Origin: Trissonchulus latispiculum
Taxonomy: Eukaryota > Nematoda > Enoplea > Enoplida > Ironidae
Reading direction: 5' to 3'
Assembly: GCA_030248195.1 (NCBI GenBank)
Contig: JASAND010006800.1
Span: 27,226 to 91,225, forward strand
DNA length: 64,000 nucleotides
Shown here: positions 45,201 through 57,420 of the stretch, one piece after another
How positions within the stretch are numbered: position 1 is the first letter of the stretch
Layout: every line of letters begins with the position of its first letter
Notes under the pieces: generated by a model
The model's input: only the letters and a program-made list of their open reading frames with translations
Database searches by the model: none
Told to the model about the DNA's origin: nothing
Translations under genes and position numbers: made by a program

Positions 45201-45650
45201 TCTAGCCAAAGTTTTCTGGTACCAGCTGGCTGGCACCAGTCAACTGTTCGTGATTAAATAGGAATGGTATGGCTGTTCCATCACCACCCCCCCCCCAAAT
45301 TATACATTATGCTTATCCGAGATTTTCAAGGAGTTGACCGTCCATGAGATGGATGGAGCCAACGGATGACCTCGATGCGGTGAATGCAGCTCAGTCACTT
45401 GTTCCTGCAGTAGCCTTGCCTATGCCTCGGGTAACTGCATCATTGCAATTGTTCAACGCCAGACCGTGGACCCGGAGCAAATTTGGTTTGGCGTTACCCC
45501 TTCTCGCGAAAGCAACTGGGGTGTGGGAATACAGGAAAAAATTCCTGCGATTAGTGTACCTGAAATGATTCCAGGGGGCAACCATAAATTCGGAGACTCT
45601 CCACCGCTGGGCCGGGTGATTCCCCAACCTTTCTGTAAACTCCACCTAAC
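41680..45650. other. NDRG 3' flank and intergenic DNA
   Basis: The 3' UTR presumably starts at 41680 but its end is not visible. 42216-42288 is (TA)n. 42300-42520 has C/G runs. A hairpin gcctgcatctttgcaggc is at 44850-44867. 44060-44150 has a weak tRNA-like patch (gagttcgagtc). No other credible gene. Confidence 0.5.
42216..42288. repeat. (TA)n microsatellite
   Basis: About 73 bp of TA repeats preceded by a ctatctatcta stretch. Confidence 0.97.
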
Positions 45651-46289
45651 CAAGAGTTTATAATACCAAGAGTAAGACACTCAGCTATTCCTAATAGAAG
45701 CTTGCGAGATGCTCGACACATTAAGGCTTAAATCTCAAGGGGGGGGGGGGGTTCTCAGCGTGTAAGCATACAACGCTGACATTTTTCAAAAGCATTTGTT
45801 TTTGACAAATTAAATACAAAACTTGAGCTAGGAAAGTCGTACAGCGATAATTTTTATATTATTATGTTGCGTATCATGAGATCTTTTCAACGATATAAAA
45901 ATTATGTAGCTCGCTTCTGGCTATCTCTTACAAATCTGGCAACAACGTAACGCATTTTGAAGAAATGATGGAATTCCTAAAATTTTTGTGGAAAGGATGT
46001 TTTATTGCCGGATTTGTAAGAAGTTGCCTGAACCGAACTATATAATTTTTATATCGTTAAAAGGTCTCGTTCTACGCAACATTATGGTATAAAAATCATT
46101 GCTGTACGATTTTTCTAAGTCAAGTTAAAAGTATTTAATTTGGCGAAAACGCCGTTTTTTGAAAAATGTCAGCGTTGTATGTTTACACGCTGAAGCCCCC
46201 AAGATTTCGGCCTTAATTTTTCGAGCATCTCGCAAGCTTATTCTATTAGGAAGAGCTGAGTGTCTTACTATTGGTTTTATAAACTCTTG
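45651..46289. mobile_element. Fold-back element, CAAGAGTTTATAA ends
   Basis: caagagtttataataccaag (45651) is mirrored near 46270-46289. Arms of about 250 bp contain gtaagacactcagct, gcgagatgctcga, gtcagcgttgtatg and gatataaaaattat in inverted order. No ORF of note. Confidence 0.85.
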
Positions 46290-46755
46290 ACCGAACCTAT
46301 TCCCGTGATCATAGCGCCCTCGTGGCGTCAGTTCTCGCACCAACGAAAGTTGTCCCAGTTTGTAGGCTTTGACATTCCAACTGCTCCAATTGAGAGAACA
46401 GCTTTCAGGTGACTCATGTCTTTGGCGGGTTTCCTCTAAAATCATCGGAAGAGTATTGATTGGTTTTAAAAGCGGAGTGATTACACGTTTAAACTAGAAT
46501 AAACTGGTTCCCCTACTTTTGAGTACACGAACTTAAATATTTCCTAGCTAAATATAAATACCAATTGGCGAAAACCTCTTGAACGAGTTTACTAATTTAT
46601 ATATCTTGAGTAGATTCTTTCGTTTGCCTGTTCGTTGGCAAACGCCCAAAAGGGCTACAGTTTGGAAGACTGCTAAAACATGTGTGTCAGATGTATGTTG
46701 CCTTGGCTGTTTTACCTTGATATGATCGCTAAGTATGGGAACTCCTGCTATGGGC

Positions 46756-48800
46756 TAGGGTTGCGGCGGTGCCGTGTAACGGGGCCGGGGCCCGGGCCGG
46801 GCCGGCCCCAATTCGGCCCTGCCCCGCAAAATTTTCCAACGACCCGGCCCCGGCCCGACCCCGTTACAAGGCGCCCCGTGGGCCCCGACGGCCCCGGCGG
46901 CCCCGTAGGCCCCGCCGTGCCGTCCGAATGTATATAACACACTTCATTATATATTTCTGCTGTGCATAAGGATATTTCTTGGAGTACGTAGCACACATTT
47001 CTCTTTAATGTGACGCTGTGCCAGCCAGACAAGCTGTTCAAACTTACTTAAATTTGCCTGTATGTGCTTGCTGTGACTTGCAGACAAAGTTTGAGTCACG
47101 TGTTTCAGTTTTCTATATATTTGGCTTATTCTATTTATTATATTAGTACTTGACATCTGTTTGCTTGGAGTTTGAAAACCTTTGTTTGAGGTTTGCAAAG
47201 TTTCCTCCATTACTGATATGATTCAATAAAGCCAGCTTCGCAAAACTGGAAAATTTTTCCAAATTTAATATAGGAATTACCGCAAGTTGTCAACATTGTT
47301 CTGCTTAACAGCTGAATGTCAAAGCAATATCAATATCGTCAACAAAAAAAATCTTTAGAAAGCTGTGATTCAAAAATATTAATAGTATTATAATAGCAAA
47401 AGACTAAGTTTGAAACGTATATGTATATTACACAAAACATAAAATATTAGCAGCACGTGCTAACTAATAAATGTTAATAAATAACGATTATCGTAGCAAT
47501 TGTTTCGCATATGAACATAAGGTCCCAAGAGGGTCAATATTCCGTTGTAAGCCTGATATTATTCAATTTCAAAACATGTCTTTCTGTTCGAAGCTCGGCT
47601 AAACGCTGTAACAGCCCGGTTCACACTAGGCAATAATTGCCGGCAATATGATTGCCAGCAATATGATTGCCAACGGATTGCCTATTTATTGCTAGTGTGA
47701 ACAGTGTAATAATTGCCAGCAATATTGCTGTCAATGAGCAAGCTCTGCTAGGACAGCGAGCAAGCTTTGAGGCAATTAAACATGTAAATATAGGCGCGTA
47801 CAGATTGCCACTAGACTATAATTTTAAATTTCCCGCTATATTGCCGGCAATCTTCGTAATGTAGTGTGAACGGGTGCATTGGTGGCAATATTGTCATTGC
47901 TCCTAAATTGCCGGCAACTAGATTGCCTGCAGATTGCCTAATGTGAACCGGGCTTAAGCCTTTAGTTTTCTTTACAATTTCACATGACTTTGCATTAGTT
48001 ATTTCTTCCGATATCGAACCGAAATTATGTTCTGAAATGCCTAAGTATGTAAACGTTTCTGATTTCTCAGCACGTACGTAAGGCTTCCCTTTCCGTAGCA
48101 AACAAAATGATAACGTAGCGCAAATACAATATTTGGTTCAGAAATACAACCTACGTTCTTAAACGTACTTCGTTCCAAATTATAGGGAAAGAAAAACCTT
48201 TATTGTCATTTTATGATTCCCTTGTCAAGCGCTATCTTAATTCCCTAATGTACCTGTGTGCAGCTCCCAAGCAACACTAGTGCTCAAAAAATCTACAACC
48301 GCTTAGATGGCTAGCAGGCAAAGACTGCGTGTAGGCTGTCAGTTCTGCTGTTTAAATAGTTTATAAACTTGATTTTCATAATTTGGGCACAAAAATCTTA
48401 CCTAAACTAGGTGTGTGCTGAAGATAGGACTTCTGAATAGAGAAACAACTCACACTGTACTAAGCATACTAATTTTCATTTTATACATGCTGCTCAAGCT
48501 GCTGCTCAAGCAGAAATAAATACTTGGTATCCGAACAAAGCATTAAGAATGCCAGTGTATGGTATAGTGCCAATACACTTTCAAAAGACTGTTAAATGGA
48601 GTCTGGGACCACTGGGGCCGTTGGAGCCGCCGGGGCCGTGTAACAGGGCCGGGCTGGGGTGGGGCCATGTAACGGGGCCGCGGCCGTGTAACGGGGCTGC
48701 GGCTTGGTGCCGGGCCCGGGCCGGGCCGGCCCCGGCCCCGCAGTCTGGGAAGGCCCCGGCCCGGCCCCGGCCCCGTAATTTTGCTAACGGCGCAACCCTA
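46756..48800. mobile_element. hAT-type element with perfect 8-bp TSD, 2045 bp
   Basis: Left TAGGGTTGCGGCGGTG and right CGGCGCAACCCTA form short TIRs. The same octamer, CTATGGGC, sits directly outside both ends (46748-46755 and 48801-48808). Subterminal regions are strikingly GC-rich (46780-46920 and 48600-48780, with repeated gtgtaacggggcc). The interior is ordinary AT-rich DNA with a nested 342-bp MITE. No transposase ORF, so it is non-autonomous. Confidence 0.9.
47613..47954. mobile_element. MITE with AGCCCGGTTCACA ends, 342 bp
   Basis: Ends agcccggttcacactaggca and its near inverse. The interior repeats ttgccggcaat and ggcaat motifs in both orientations. Nested in the hAT element. TSD not clear. 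Confidence 0.85.
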
Positions 48801-48809
48801 CTATGGGCA

Positions 48810-49377
48810 AAATAGCTCTCCGTTGATGTCGTGACAGTGACAATCCCCTCCTAACCTTCACCGGTGCAGTCTAGAAAGAGCAACAACGACGAAGCATACA
48901 TTTCAAGCAGGTATCATTTTTGGTTCCCGCTCCACCCAGCTATCCACAAGCCAGTACCCATACCTACAGCCCCGCGGCCCGCAGACCAAGCCAACTAATG
49001 TATACAGACAAAATAAATTTATCGAATGTTGTTGATAACAGTTATGCGTACGCACATTTTTGTCATACCTAAATCATTAGCATTTGTTTTATTTCTTAGA
49101 AATACCAAGTCCACTTAGGAATGCACTCTTCAGCAGATGAAGATTAAATTTGCTTTTTCCCTAAAAGCGTAGCTACGGGCATACTATTTCTAGAAGTTTG
49201 TTAATTTTGTGTTGATTACTTTCTAAATGCTTATCCTGAGCGTTAAATACTGAAATAGGGAAATTCTTATCTTTACTTTTTTGTTGTTTCGTTAATAGAA
49301 TATCATATTATACATGCTACGTATATATCTTATTGTGGTGTAAACAGAACACAGAGTAAAGGACAATATACATCTAT
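48810..49377. other. Intergenic DNA, nothing recognised
   Basis: No ORF, repeat or RNA signal identified. Confidence 0.4.
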
Positions 49378-49729
49378 TAGTGTTGGGCACCGGCCCCGGT
49401 ACAGAGTGGGCCGGCCGGCCGGCTGGCCGGCGGCCGGCCGGCCGGTGACAGGCCGGCCGGTCAGACGCAGGCCGGCCGGTCAAATGTGAAGCGACAGAGC
49501 GGCCACTGACAATTTCTGCAGCTTATCGCATTAAAATTGCTAATATCTGCCTTGAAAACTATCAAAAATCTTAATTTTTATTTGGATTTTGGATCAGCCT
49601 GCAAAAACTTCCACCGGCCGGGCCGTCGGCCGGTGCAGAAGGTGCCCGGCCGGCCGGCCAGCCGTTGTTGGGCCGGCGGCCGGTTGTAGGTCGGCGGCCA
49701 CCGGCCCGGCCGGCCGGCGTCTGGTACAT
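49378..49729. mobile_element. GC-rich GGCCGGCC MITE-like sequence
   Basis: Starts tagtgttgggcaccggcccc and has dense CCGGCCGG runs at both ends (49410-49490 and 49612-49722) around an AT-rich centre. Possible 8-bp duplication: acatctat (49370-49377) versus acatttat (49730-49737). TIR match is weak. Confidence 0.5.
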
Positions 49730-50141
49730 TTATACCAAGTTAGTTCGCATGTGCGTGAGTGGTAAGTGTGTGTACGTGCAGGTTCATATTTAAACTCAGG
49801 TAATACGCAGGAAATGGTATTAGGAAGTATGATTTAGTATGGTTGAGGTGAATGAGTGCAATTGGGTTCGTATAAATATGTAATTCTGAATGCAGATCTA
49901 GATAAGGATCCAAACGCCATATATGCAAATGAGGTATGGACGTCAGGATCTAGGGTCATGGGGACCCCGTATTAGGTCCTTGGTTGTCTATATTGGGATG
50001 TCCTCGATTCGTCCGCGTGAGCTACTCTGTACTAAGAGTGCGGACGATTCGCCATAAAGGGATTCCATAAACTGTCAGTTTTGTATTAAGCAACGCGTTT
50101 TACACCAAATAGTTACAGACCTCAGAAGTACAATGTTCATC

Positions 50142-50168
50142 GGTTATATATATATATATATATATATA
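50142..50168. repeat. (TA)n microsatellite
   Basis: A short TA tract of about 27 bp. Confidence 0.9.
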
Positions 50169-50169
50169 C

Positions 50170-50450
50170 TGTCATTCTATTTCCAAACTAAATAGATGTC
50201 CTTATTGCCGGTACCAATTAGTTAGGCTAAGTCCTGTTCGTAGTTAGCTCATAATAATGACTACAGGTGCAGACCTTCCATTTGAAAGAAGTGTAGTAAT
50301 ATTACGTAAGTATCATTTATGGTTCTTTAGTTAAATGTATTGTTGTTTTATTTCCGAAACAAGCAAAGGTCATTATTGCCATTTCTAGTCTGTTCCGCCA
50401 AGTCCAGTTCGTGTTTAGCCTGTAATAATGAATACAACCGTAATTAGGTG
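50170..50450. repeat. Two diverged direct repeats of about 120 bp
   Basis: Segments 50173-50290 and 50340-50450 share the order tttccaaact/tttccgaaac, attgcc, gtcctgttcgta/gtccagttcgtg, and ataatga(c/a)tac. Function unknown. Confidence 0.55.
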
Positions 50451-51159
50451 CTGTTTCACGTTTGCACTATATTTGAAGGCAGAATTAACAAACCCAGGCT
50501 ACCTAAGAGTTAGTGCGGTTGCAAAATCAACCGTACGAATTTCCACATTCAGTATGAATTCAAGTTGCGTCAACTACTCGCAAATAGCAATAAATAATAG
50601 ACATCGAAAATCAGTAATCTTGTATGGTATTATGTAATAATTAATGGTATACCTGAAACAAAGAAAATAATAAATAATTACGTAAGAAATATGGATAGGG
50701 TAAAACGAACCATCTTCTAATCAAACCAACCTTTTCACCTTTTACTATTTTGGTTTCAAGTCGTGTAATATTTTGTTAACAGGGAGTTGGTACTGCCCTG
50801 AACTCTGGGGCCAGAAAAGGGCCCCAAATGTCTTGATATTGTTATAAAAATTACGTGATTGTATTATACGAGTATAAGAACAACCACAAATTATCTAGCT
50901 AGCGTCAAACCGTTACAAATTACGGATCTACGTTCATCCTGGTGTTCCAACCTGGAACAGTGCAAAAACGGAATGTACAAAGTGAAATCACATTGTTATT
51001 GCAATTTCTTGCAAGGAATTGCAGGAAATTGCCTAAAAACAGCATCTTTGTTAAAATACCTCCAGAACATTAATGTAGCGTTCGAATCTTTCAATTCTGT
51101 ATCGAAAGTGTCAGAAAATTCGATTATTATGACTAGTTAAATCTCGCAAGTTCAGTTTT

Positions 51160-51300
51160 GATCTCAGAAAGCCAGCAAGTGAGTAATGGTTGCTGGGTTC
51201 GAATCCCGCATCATAATTGTGTAACTAATGGGTTTTAACCCATTTGATTCAGGTGCGGAAGTCCAGGCCAGTCTCCTGCCTGAATCTAGCTCAGCTCGTC
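51160..51300 (+). mobile_element. SINE-like fragment with B box
   Basis: gggttcgaatcccgc at 51199-51213 is a strong tRNA T-arm/B-box sequence. The following gtaactaatggg and attcaggtgcggaagt recur in looser form at 57500-57535. No complete tRNA cloverleaf could be drawn. Confidence 0.45.
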
Positions 51301-51436
51301 AGTAATTTGGATCTCTCAGTGATTATTTATTGGTCAGATTGCCTGTAGTCAGTCCAGTGAAGGACACAGATATTGGATAGTTAATTGGATCAGAATCAGC
51401 TTATTAAGGTACTTTGAGAACCGATTCGGGCTTCTT

Positions 51437-51688
51437 GTGGAACGGTTAAGGCGGAGACGAGTACAAGTGCAGCACCAGAATCTAGCTTGGGACCTAAAAC
51501 CTAAAGAAGAGAATTTGACATTTGATTTTGATTATCCTAAATTGAACCTTATTCTTTCAATTCCAAAAGATGAGTTTTACTCTGATTTTCGTCATTCTTG
51601 CCGAGGGGATTGTTATCCCCATCCTTCTGGCCTAGACTATTTTATACTTTGGAACGAAGATAGGAAGACTAGAGAGAAGATAAATTAA
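51437..51688 (+). CDS. Hypothetical 83-codon ORF, low support
   Basis: ATG at 51437 to a stop at 51686-51688. The translation is charged and acidic-basic mixed (for example KPKEENLTFDFDYPKLN), with two Cys near the middle and no recognised domain, signal peptide or membrane segment. It lies between a SINE-like patch and unassigned DNA with no splice or promoter signals noted. It could be a chance ORF or part of an unrecognised retroelement. Confidence 0.2.
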   Translation: MERLRRRRVQVQHQNLAWDLKPKEENLTFDFDYPKLNLILSIPKDEFYSDFRHSCRGDCYPHPSGLDYFILWNEDRKTREKIN

Positions 51689-51699
51689 TAATCCATATT

Positions 51700-53460
51700 A
51701 ATTAATTGTTGAAGTTTATATAACCGTACCAGGCATCCCCCAACCAGGCCGACCCCTGTGTTAGACCCCTCAGGTTCTCCGAATAGCATCCGGGAACAGT
51801 GCGCTGTGTGCTCCGCTACAGAAGATTGGAACAGCATTCTTGGGCTCACCCAAGGACCGGAATTTGTGTGTACCTGTTAATTTTAATTAATCATTATTAT
51901 TTTAATTGATAATTATTATTAGTGTTGTCCTTGTTCTAAAGGACTGATAAAGAGATAGACCGCAAGAACACAAGCATATAGGGAAAGCACAGAGTTAACT
52001 CTGTAACCTGTATTTAGTATCTGTAAACCTATATTCGGTAGATTGTCTCACCCTATTGTTGATATTATCATTAGCACGGTTTATCATTATTATTTTATTA
52101 TATAATCATTGTAATTGTTGAGAATTATATGAATTCTTAATAAATTGAAGTGTGCCTCAGAAAGCGTTTAACCTAGGGCACAACCATTGGGACAAAGCCA
52201 CTGGATCAGGATCAACCTTTTCCCTGTACAAGTAAGTGAAGGATCTCGAGTTAGAGATCCCAATCCCTGATCATCAAAGGAGCCAAGAAGAGCCATTTAG
52301 CCCGATATCTTGATCAGTTTATCAAGATACGTATCGGAACTCACTGTTGTGAACTGATACCGTCAAGCCTCGAAGAAAGACAAGCATCGACCCCGCTTGT
52401 CTCTATTGATATCCAGCAAACCACTCCCCCCTTTGCTAAAAGAACTCACAACTAAGACCCCATCCAGGTTGGCTACAGGGATACCCGATTTTGGACAAAC
52501 CACCTTTTGGGAATCCTGTGTCTAAGTTTGCTGATTCCAGCAGACGCGCCGACCCTCCGTGTAAAGGATCGAGTTGCTACCGAGCCCTAACCAACTAGGT
52601 TGAACAAAGAACAAGGGAAAAGCAAATTTCAATTCAGATCAAAGCAACTTCATTACACATTGCTCGAAACTGGAAATGTTTGCTCAAGAAATTCTTCAAT
52701 TTGAAACTGGGAATGTTTGCTCAAAAAATTTGACAAACTAATATTATATATTTAGGTATTCTACAAAAATCCTGATGACTAAACTATTATCATAATCCGT
52801 TAGGTAGTAACAAACAGTATTTTAGTTGGGGAACTTATATATAATTTAGCTTTGTTTTTATTGTTCAGAACGTATATAATAGCTCGTGGTCAATTTTTGG
52901 AATCAATCCGAAATCCGCAAACATCCGCAAAGCTCAATCGTTAAAATCCACTTTTCTAATTCAATCCTGGAGGTTTTACGTGTATACATTCACAGGTGGA
53001 CAAGGAAGAATTACCCATCCTCTCTGCAAATTCCTCCAGAAGGGTTATCAAAATTGCTCTTACAGGCGCTAAAAAATTCGGCTACACGGGGCATGAAAAT
53101 TGCTCAAAGAAAGAAAGTTTCCAGACTCACATTTCTGACGATTATCCGGCTTTGCCTGATCTTTTTACTAAAAAATCGTCTAAGCATAAGCAATGCTATT
53201 TTTACCAAAAATCGCTATTTGTAGTTATAATTTAGAAAAATTGGTGAAAATAGTGGAATTTTTAACGTCGCTAAACGTATCCAAGGGCCTCTGTCCTCTA
53301 CCCGGCCAAATGCGCTTTCGATAGCCGAACAATATATACATAATTTTCAGCAAATTCAAAACCTTGAGCATTTTTAATTCCTGGAAGATGCGTTTGATTC
53401 AATAAAATAGTCCTTAACTTTGTAATACCGGTCTTCTTTCGAAACTACATGAGTCCAACA
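51700..53460. other. Unassigned intergenic DNA
   Basis: 51720-52620 has more balanced base composition than its surroundings and may be the remnant of a retroelement leader, but no LTR or PBS was seen. 52880-53230 has overlapping ORFs of 79-112 codons with no recognisable domain. Confidence 0.35.
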
Positions 53461-53469
53461 TAAATTTTT

Positions 53470-53777
53470 CGTCGAGATGCACCGAGGTCGGGTCCGAGGC
53501 CGGGGTCTGAAAATTCGAAGTCTAGATAGGAGAATGTTCTTAAAAATTCCGATTTTGGTATTAATTCAAGTATAGGCAAAATTACTATTATTGTTTCCAT
53601 TCAAACTGATGAGAATTATAATGGACGATCTGCACCAGTTTAATTTAATTTTGACTTTAAAAATTCCAACATTTTGGCTATAACTTGTCAAAAATTACTA
53701 ATGTTTGGTCCCAGAAGGCACCGGTGCTTAACCACCGAGGTTGGCATCGGTCCCCAAGCCCTGGTGCATCCCTAATT
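53470..53777. mobile_element. hAT-like MITE candidate (GATGCACCG ends)
   Basis: gagatgcaccgaggtcgggt at the left and ggtgcatcccta at the right are inverted, with GC-rich subterminal parts and an AT-rich middle. TAGGGATGCACC ends are common in animal hAT MITEs. No clear TSD. Confidence 0.5.
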
Positions 53778-53984
53778 TATATTAGTTTAAATTTTTAAAC
53801 TTTTTGAAAACGTTTTGGTTTGAAAACTTCAGCAATTTGGGTGAATTTCCATATTTCGGGAACACAACTCAACACTGTTAGGTAAAGTGGGTTAGAAGGT
53901 TTGATTAAATAAAGTTTATTTTACACTGTTGGCATTTTTTAATAAATTTAATGGCATTGTAATCATATAGCATTCGAAAAATTT

Positions 53985-54085
53985 TGCGGGTATCTTGCGG
54001 GTATCAGTTGGCTGCGGGCCGCGGGCCGCGGGGCGGGGCGGGGCGGGTCGCCGAAAAGGTACCCGCTTCCAACTCTGACGCAGTT
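53985..54085. mobile_element. GC-rich hAT-like end fragment
   Basis: gggccgcgggccgcggggcg followed by cgggtcgcc, then gcttccaactctg, an inverse of CAGAGTTGGAAGC. The composition and end style match the other GC-rich MITEs. The element is incomplete. Confidence 0.4.
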
Positions 54086-54434
54086 ATATTTCATCCCTTT
54101 TTTAAAATTTAGCTCACTGCTAGTGGGCGACAGTTTTGCAACTTTATGGTTTGGCAAAAAATCAGTGTACAAACTATTGAAAACAAATGCAGCTGGGAAA
54201 CACTACGACAAGAATGTAGTAAAAAGGAGAAAAACACAATAATAAAATTTTTGCACAAATCCATTTTCTAGAAAAATAAATTATAAAGGAAGCGGCGACA
54301 GCATGCAATCAATGTGCTATATAGCTTAAGGAGAATTTTACTTGACAGAATAATTGACTTGACCACTTACAGAACTCAACTGTGTCAAGCAAGTTTTTGT
54401 AATTTTTTAAGTTCAAGATATACGTATGCATTCG

Positions 54435-55340
54435 AAGGGGCGTATCCAGTATTTTGAAAAGAGCGTTGACTAAATTTTTGTTGTCGGAAAACGATCTTTC
54501 TTGGAAGTGTAAAAGGGGTATCCCCCGACAATGAACATAAAAATTATATTTCCCTGATAGCAGGTTTTTCCTTCATTTTAAGGAAGGACATATAATGAAG
54601 AGCGTTTAAGTAAAATATATAAGCAACTGCAGGCGGAACAACCAATGTAAAATAGAACAATTAAGAGTAGGACCCACTGGCTGATGCGGAAGTTGGAGAC
54701 AGTGGTGGCCGCTGAATGTTTGCACCGGGGATTCGGTTGGAGGGGGGGCGGAGCACCCCAGAAGTTGCAGAATTCCTTATTTTGCAACAAAATCGGTCTT
54801 CGGAACTTTGATTCTTTTCACTTTTGAGAACCGAGAAATTTTTTTAAAATTCTACTAATTGCTAGGCAAAGCTAACAACTTTGCAGGAAAAATCGGATGT
54901 ACTTCAAGCTTTTTTTCATAAACGCCATATATATACCGTTAAAAAGTAAAAAATTCGCGCCGAAGGCGAATTAATTAATTAATTGAGAGCAGTCTTCAAA
55001 TGCCAATTGTCTATGTAGTATTGCGGTTGCTTATTTTGGCACACATTTTAGATTTTCCCTGTTTATTTTTAAGCGTTCACCTGCAAATCCGACTCAACTT
55101 TTAAGCTTCAGGAGAACGCGCCGAAGGCGAAAATTTTTTGAAAGAAATAAAGCAAAAAGCGCCGATGGCTCGAGAAGTTTCAAAAGGAAATGAAAAAGAA
55201 AAGGTCGAAAACACCATAAGTCCAAATCTTAAATGCGCAAAAATTTGAAAAATACGTTAAACAATAACTCGCTGACAGCGCAAAAATTTTCTAAAATAAT
55301 GTCAAGGTCAAGGCGAGGAAGGCGCAAAATTTTTTAAATA
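54435..55340. other. Decayed DNA-transposon-like DNA with GCGCCGAAGGCG hairpins
   Basis: 54436-54465 (ggggcgtatccagtattttg) and 54735-54765 (ggggggcggagcaccccaga) are typical degenerate transposon ends. The hairpin core gcgccgaaggcg is at 54958 and 55118, and also at 33327. Confidence 0.45.
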
Positions 55341-55770
55341 TTAAATGTCATGGAAAAGCGCCAAGGGCGAAGCCCACCAAGAAATTTTGAGATCATTTTG
55401 TTGCACTGGATAAAATTGTGAGGCGCTTTGTTGCGCGGGTATGAAAATGTTTTTGAAAATCTTCATACGTTTTGCTGCGAGGGGTAAAAATGTGGTTGCG
55501 CGGGATAAAATTTTAATGCACTTTTTTGCGCGGGGGTAAAAACTTGGGTGCGCGGGACAAAATTTTGTTGTGAGTGCGCGTTGTTGCGCGGGGGTAAAAA
55601 TTTTGTTTGCACGGCGATAAAAATTTTTTTGCGCGAGCAATATATATGAAATTTTGATGCGCTTTGTTGCGCGGGGATAAAAATTTTGTTTGCACGGCGA
55701 TAAAAATTTCGTTGCGCGGGATGTTTGCTGTGCTTTACTGTGTCGGGTAAAATTTTACTGCGCGGAGGCA
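55340..55770. repeat. Minisatellite of TTGCGCGGG-TAAAAATTTT units
   Basis: Short units (about 25-45 bp) of type ttgcgcgggggtaaaaatttt recur about a dozen times with variable spacing. - strand ORFs here are repetitive translations and are not genes. Confidence 0.8.
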
Positions 55771-55799
55771 AAATTTTTGCTGCGCACTGCGAGGGGGTA

Positions 55800-56110
55800 G
55801 TTTTCCTAGCCTGCACATGTGCAGGAGTTGTGCAGGCTTTGCCCATGTGTGATGCTTATAGACACAGAATAGGCAAAGAAGCCTCGCCGCTGTGTCCCAG
55901 ATGTAGGGAAGGAATGTACCGCTGTGTCCCATATGAAGGAGTGGATATGGAGCATTTTAGCCTGCCCTGCCCTATCTGTCCAACGGGTGCAAATTCTGGG
56001 GGTTGCAGCTTCCTTGGACATACTGTATTCCAATCCTGTCCTAGTGGTCGATTTTTGGAGGTGGCGGGGGTCGTTGCCTGAGGCTCACGACCCATATGCC
56101 ATGCGATGGG
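55800..56110 (+). pseudogene. LINE ORF2 C-terminal remnant
   Basis: Frames encode YRHRIGKEASPLCPRC, then SCPALSVQR-like and LDILYSNPVLVVDFWRW in a shifted frame. This is the Cys-rich segment and terminal helix seen at the end of Jockey/R1-type LINE polyproteins. At least one frameshift (near 55930-55990) and no upstream reverse transcriptase: a 5'-truncated copy on the + strand. Confidence 0.65.
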
Positions 56111-57420
56111 CCCGAACTTTACTGGAGAACCACAGCACATCTTCACTACTAGGACTGACGCAATGTGTACACAAACTGACTGCTAAGAAGACTTCTGTAC
56201 AGACGGCTCCCCAGAAATTACAGGCAATATCTCAGCAAGGATGCACGGATAAGAAGTTCTAGGGGTCGTCGTTCTACCAGGCGTACCTACCTAATCTACA
56301 CTACATTGGGGTCCAAGAACGTAATCCGCAGTCGCCCCAAGGTTCACTGCAACCCAGCTATATCGCTTTGTCTGCTTTTGCTGTTTAGTGTATGTTAAAA
56401 ATTATTTCAGTGTCAGCATAGCACAAACCAATCACTAACTGTATTGCAAACGATTTTTTCAGGGGACAGGGTGAAGTCCTGAGCAGCCGCGGGGGAAATT
56501 TTCGGTGAACAAACCTAAAATTAGCGTACTTTGCATGGATGGTTATACACAAACCTTTCTCAAAAGGACCTGTTTCTGGCAAAAAAGAGCTAAGGAAATT
56601 AAAAATGGCACATTGTTGGCAAAACATAGGGCACCAGGGAACGGAACAATAGAATTTGGGGAGGGGTGATTTCGGAAATGCCCTCGGTGTAAAAAATATT
56701 CGAATTCAAATATTATTGACCACAGATCTGCTTTATTCTAATTTAGTTATATTTCCTGGACTAGTACATTTATAAACTTACCAGCACAGGTTATCAACAA
56801 AGAAGCCAAAACCAGCAAGTATAACACTTTCATGATATTAAGGCACGATGTGTAGTTCGTACTGATGAGTTCTGTACTGTAAACAAAAAGTTTTCACTGA
56901 TTGAATTCATAGTATTAACTGGCTAATTTCAGTAAATACGGTATTTGCTAGTAAGAATGGTATTTTTTAAACATCCTATTTTTACACGTAAATACCATTT
57001 TAATGAAACTCGCCCTTTAAATACTGTATTTTCTAGTAAATTCTGTATTTTATCTCAAACGTCTTTGTCTTTGTTTGTAGTGAGTGAGAGTTACAAAGTT
57101 CATGCAGAAATAGATACGGCATACATAAACGCAATATGTGCAAATGTGGTGCATGAAGATAAACTTCAGAAGTTAATAAATGATTTAATTTACTAAATTA
57201 CAAAATACTTTAATGTTAATAGTTAACACAATAAAACCGTTTTGCTGACATCTTAATTAAATATTCACTGTAAGTTTATTTTAAAGGAAAAGTAAGTAGG
57301 TTTAATCGAATCAGTCTATTATTATAGTTAGTTAGTATAGTAGTTAATATAATAGCTCTATAATAGTATAATATATAAAGTTAGCATAATAGTTAGTCAG
57401 TATAATATCCTTTGATCACC
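56110..57420. other. AT-rich intergenic DNA
   Basis: No gene recognised. 57320-57410 consists of short tagttagtata-like repeats. Confidence 0.45.

Noticed and set aside
46680..47041. Pro/Gly/Arg-rich ORFs (collagen-like) at 46680-47041
   Set aside because: They arise from the GC-rich hAT subterminal repeats and appear on both strands.
55341..55846. - strand ORFs of 99-127 codons over the minisatellite
   Set aside because: The repeated FYRRANKIF-type peptides come from the repeated TTGCGCGGG units, not from a gene.
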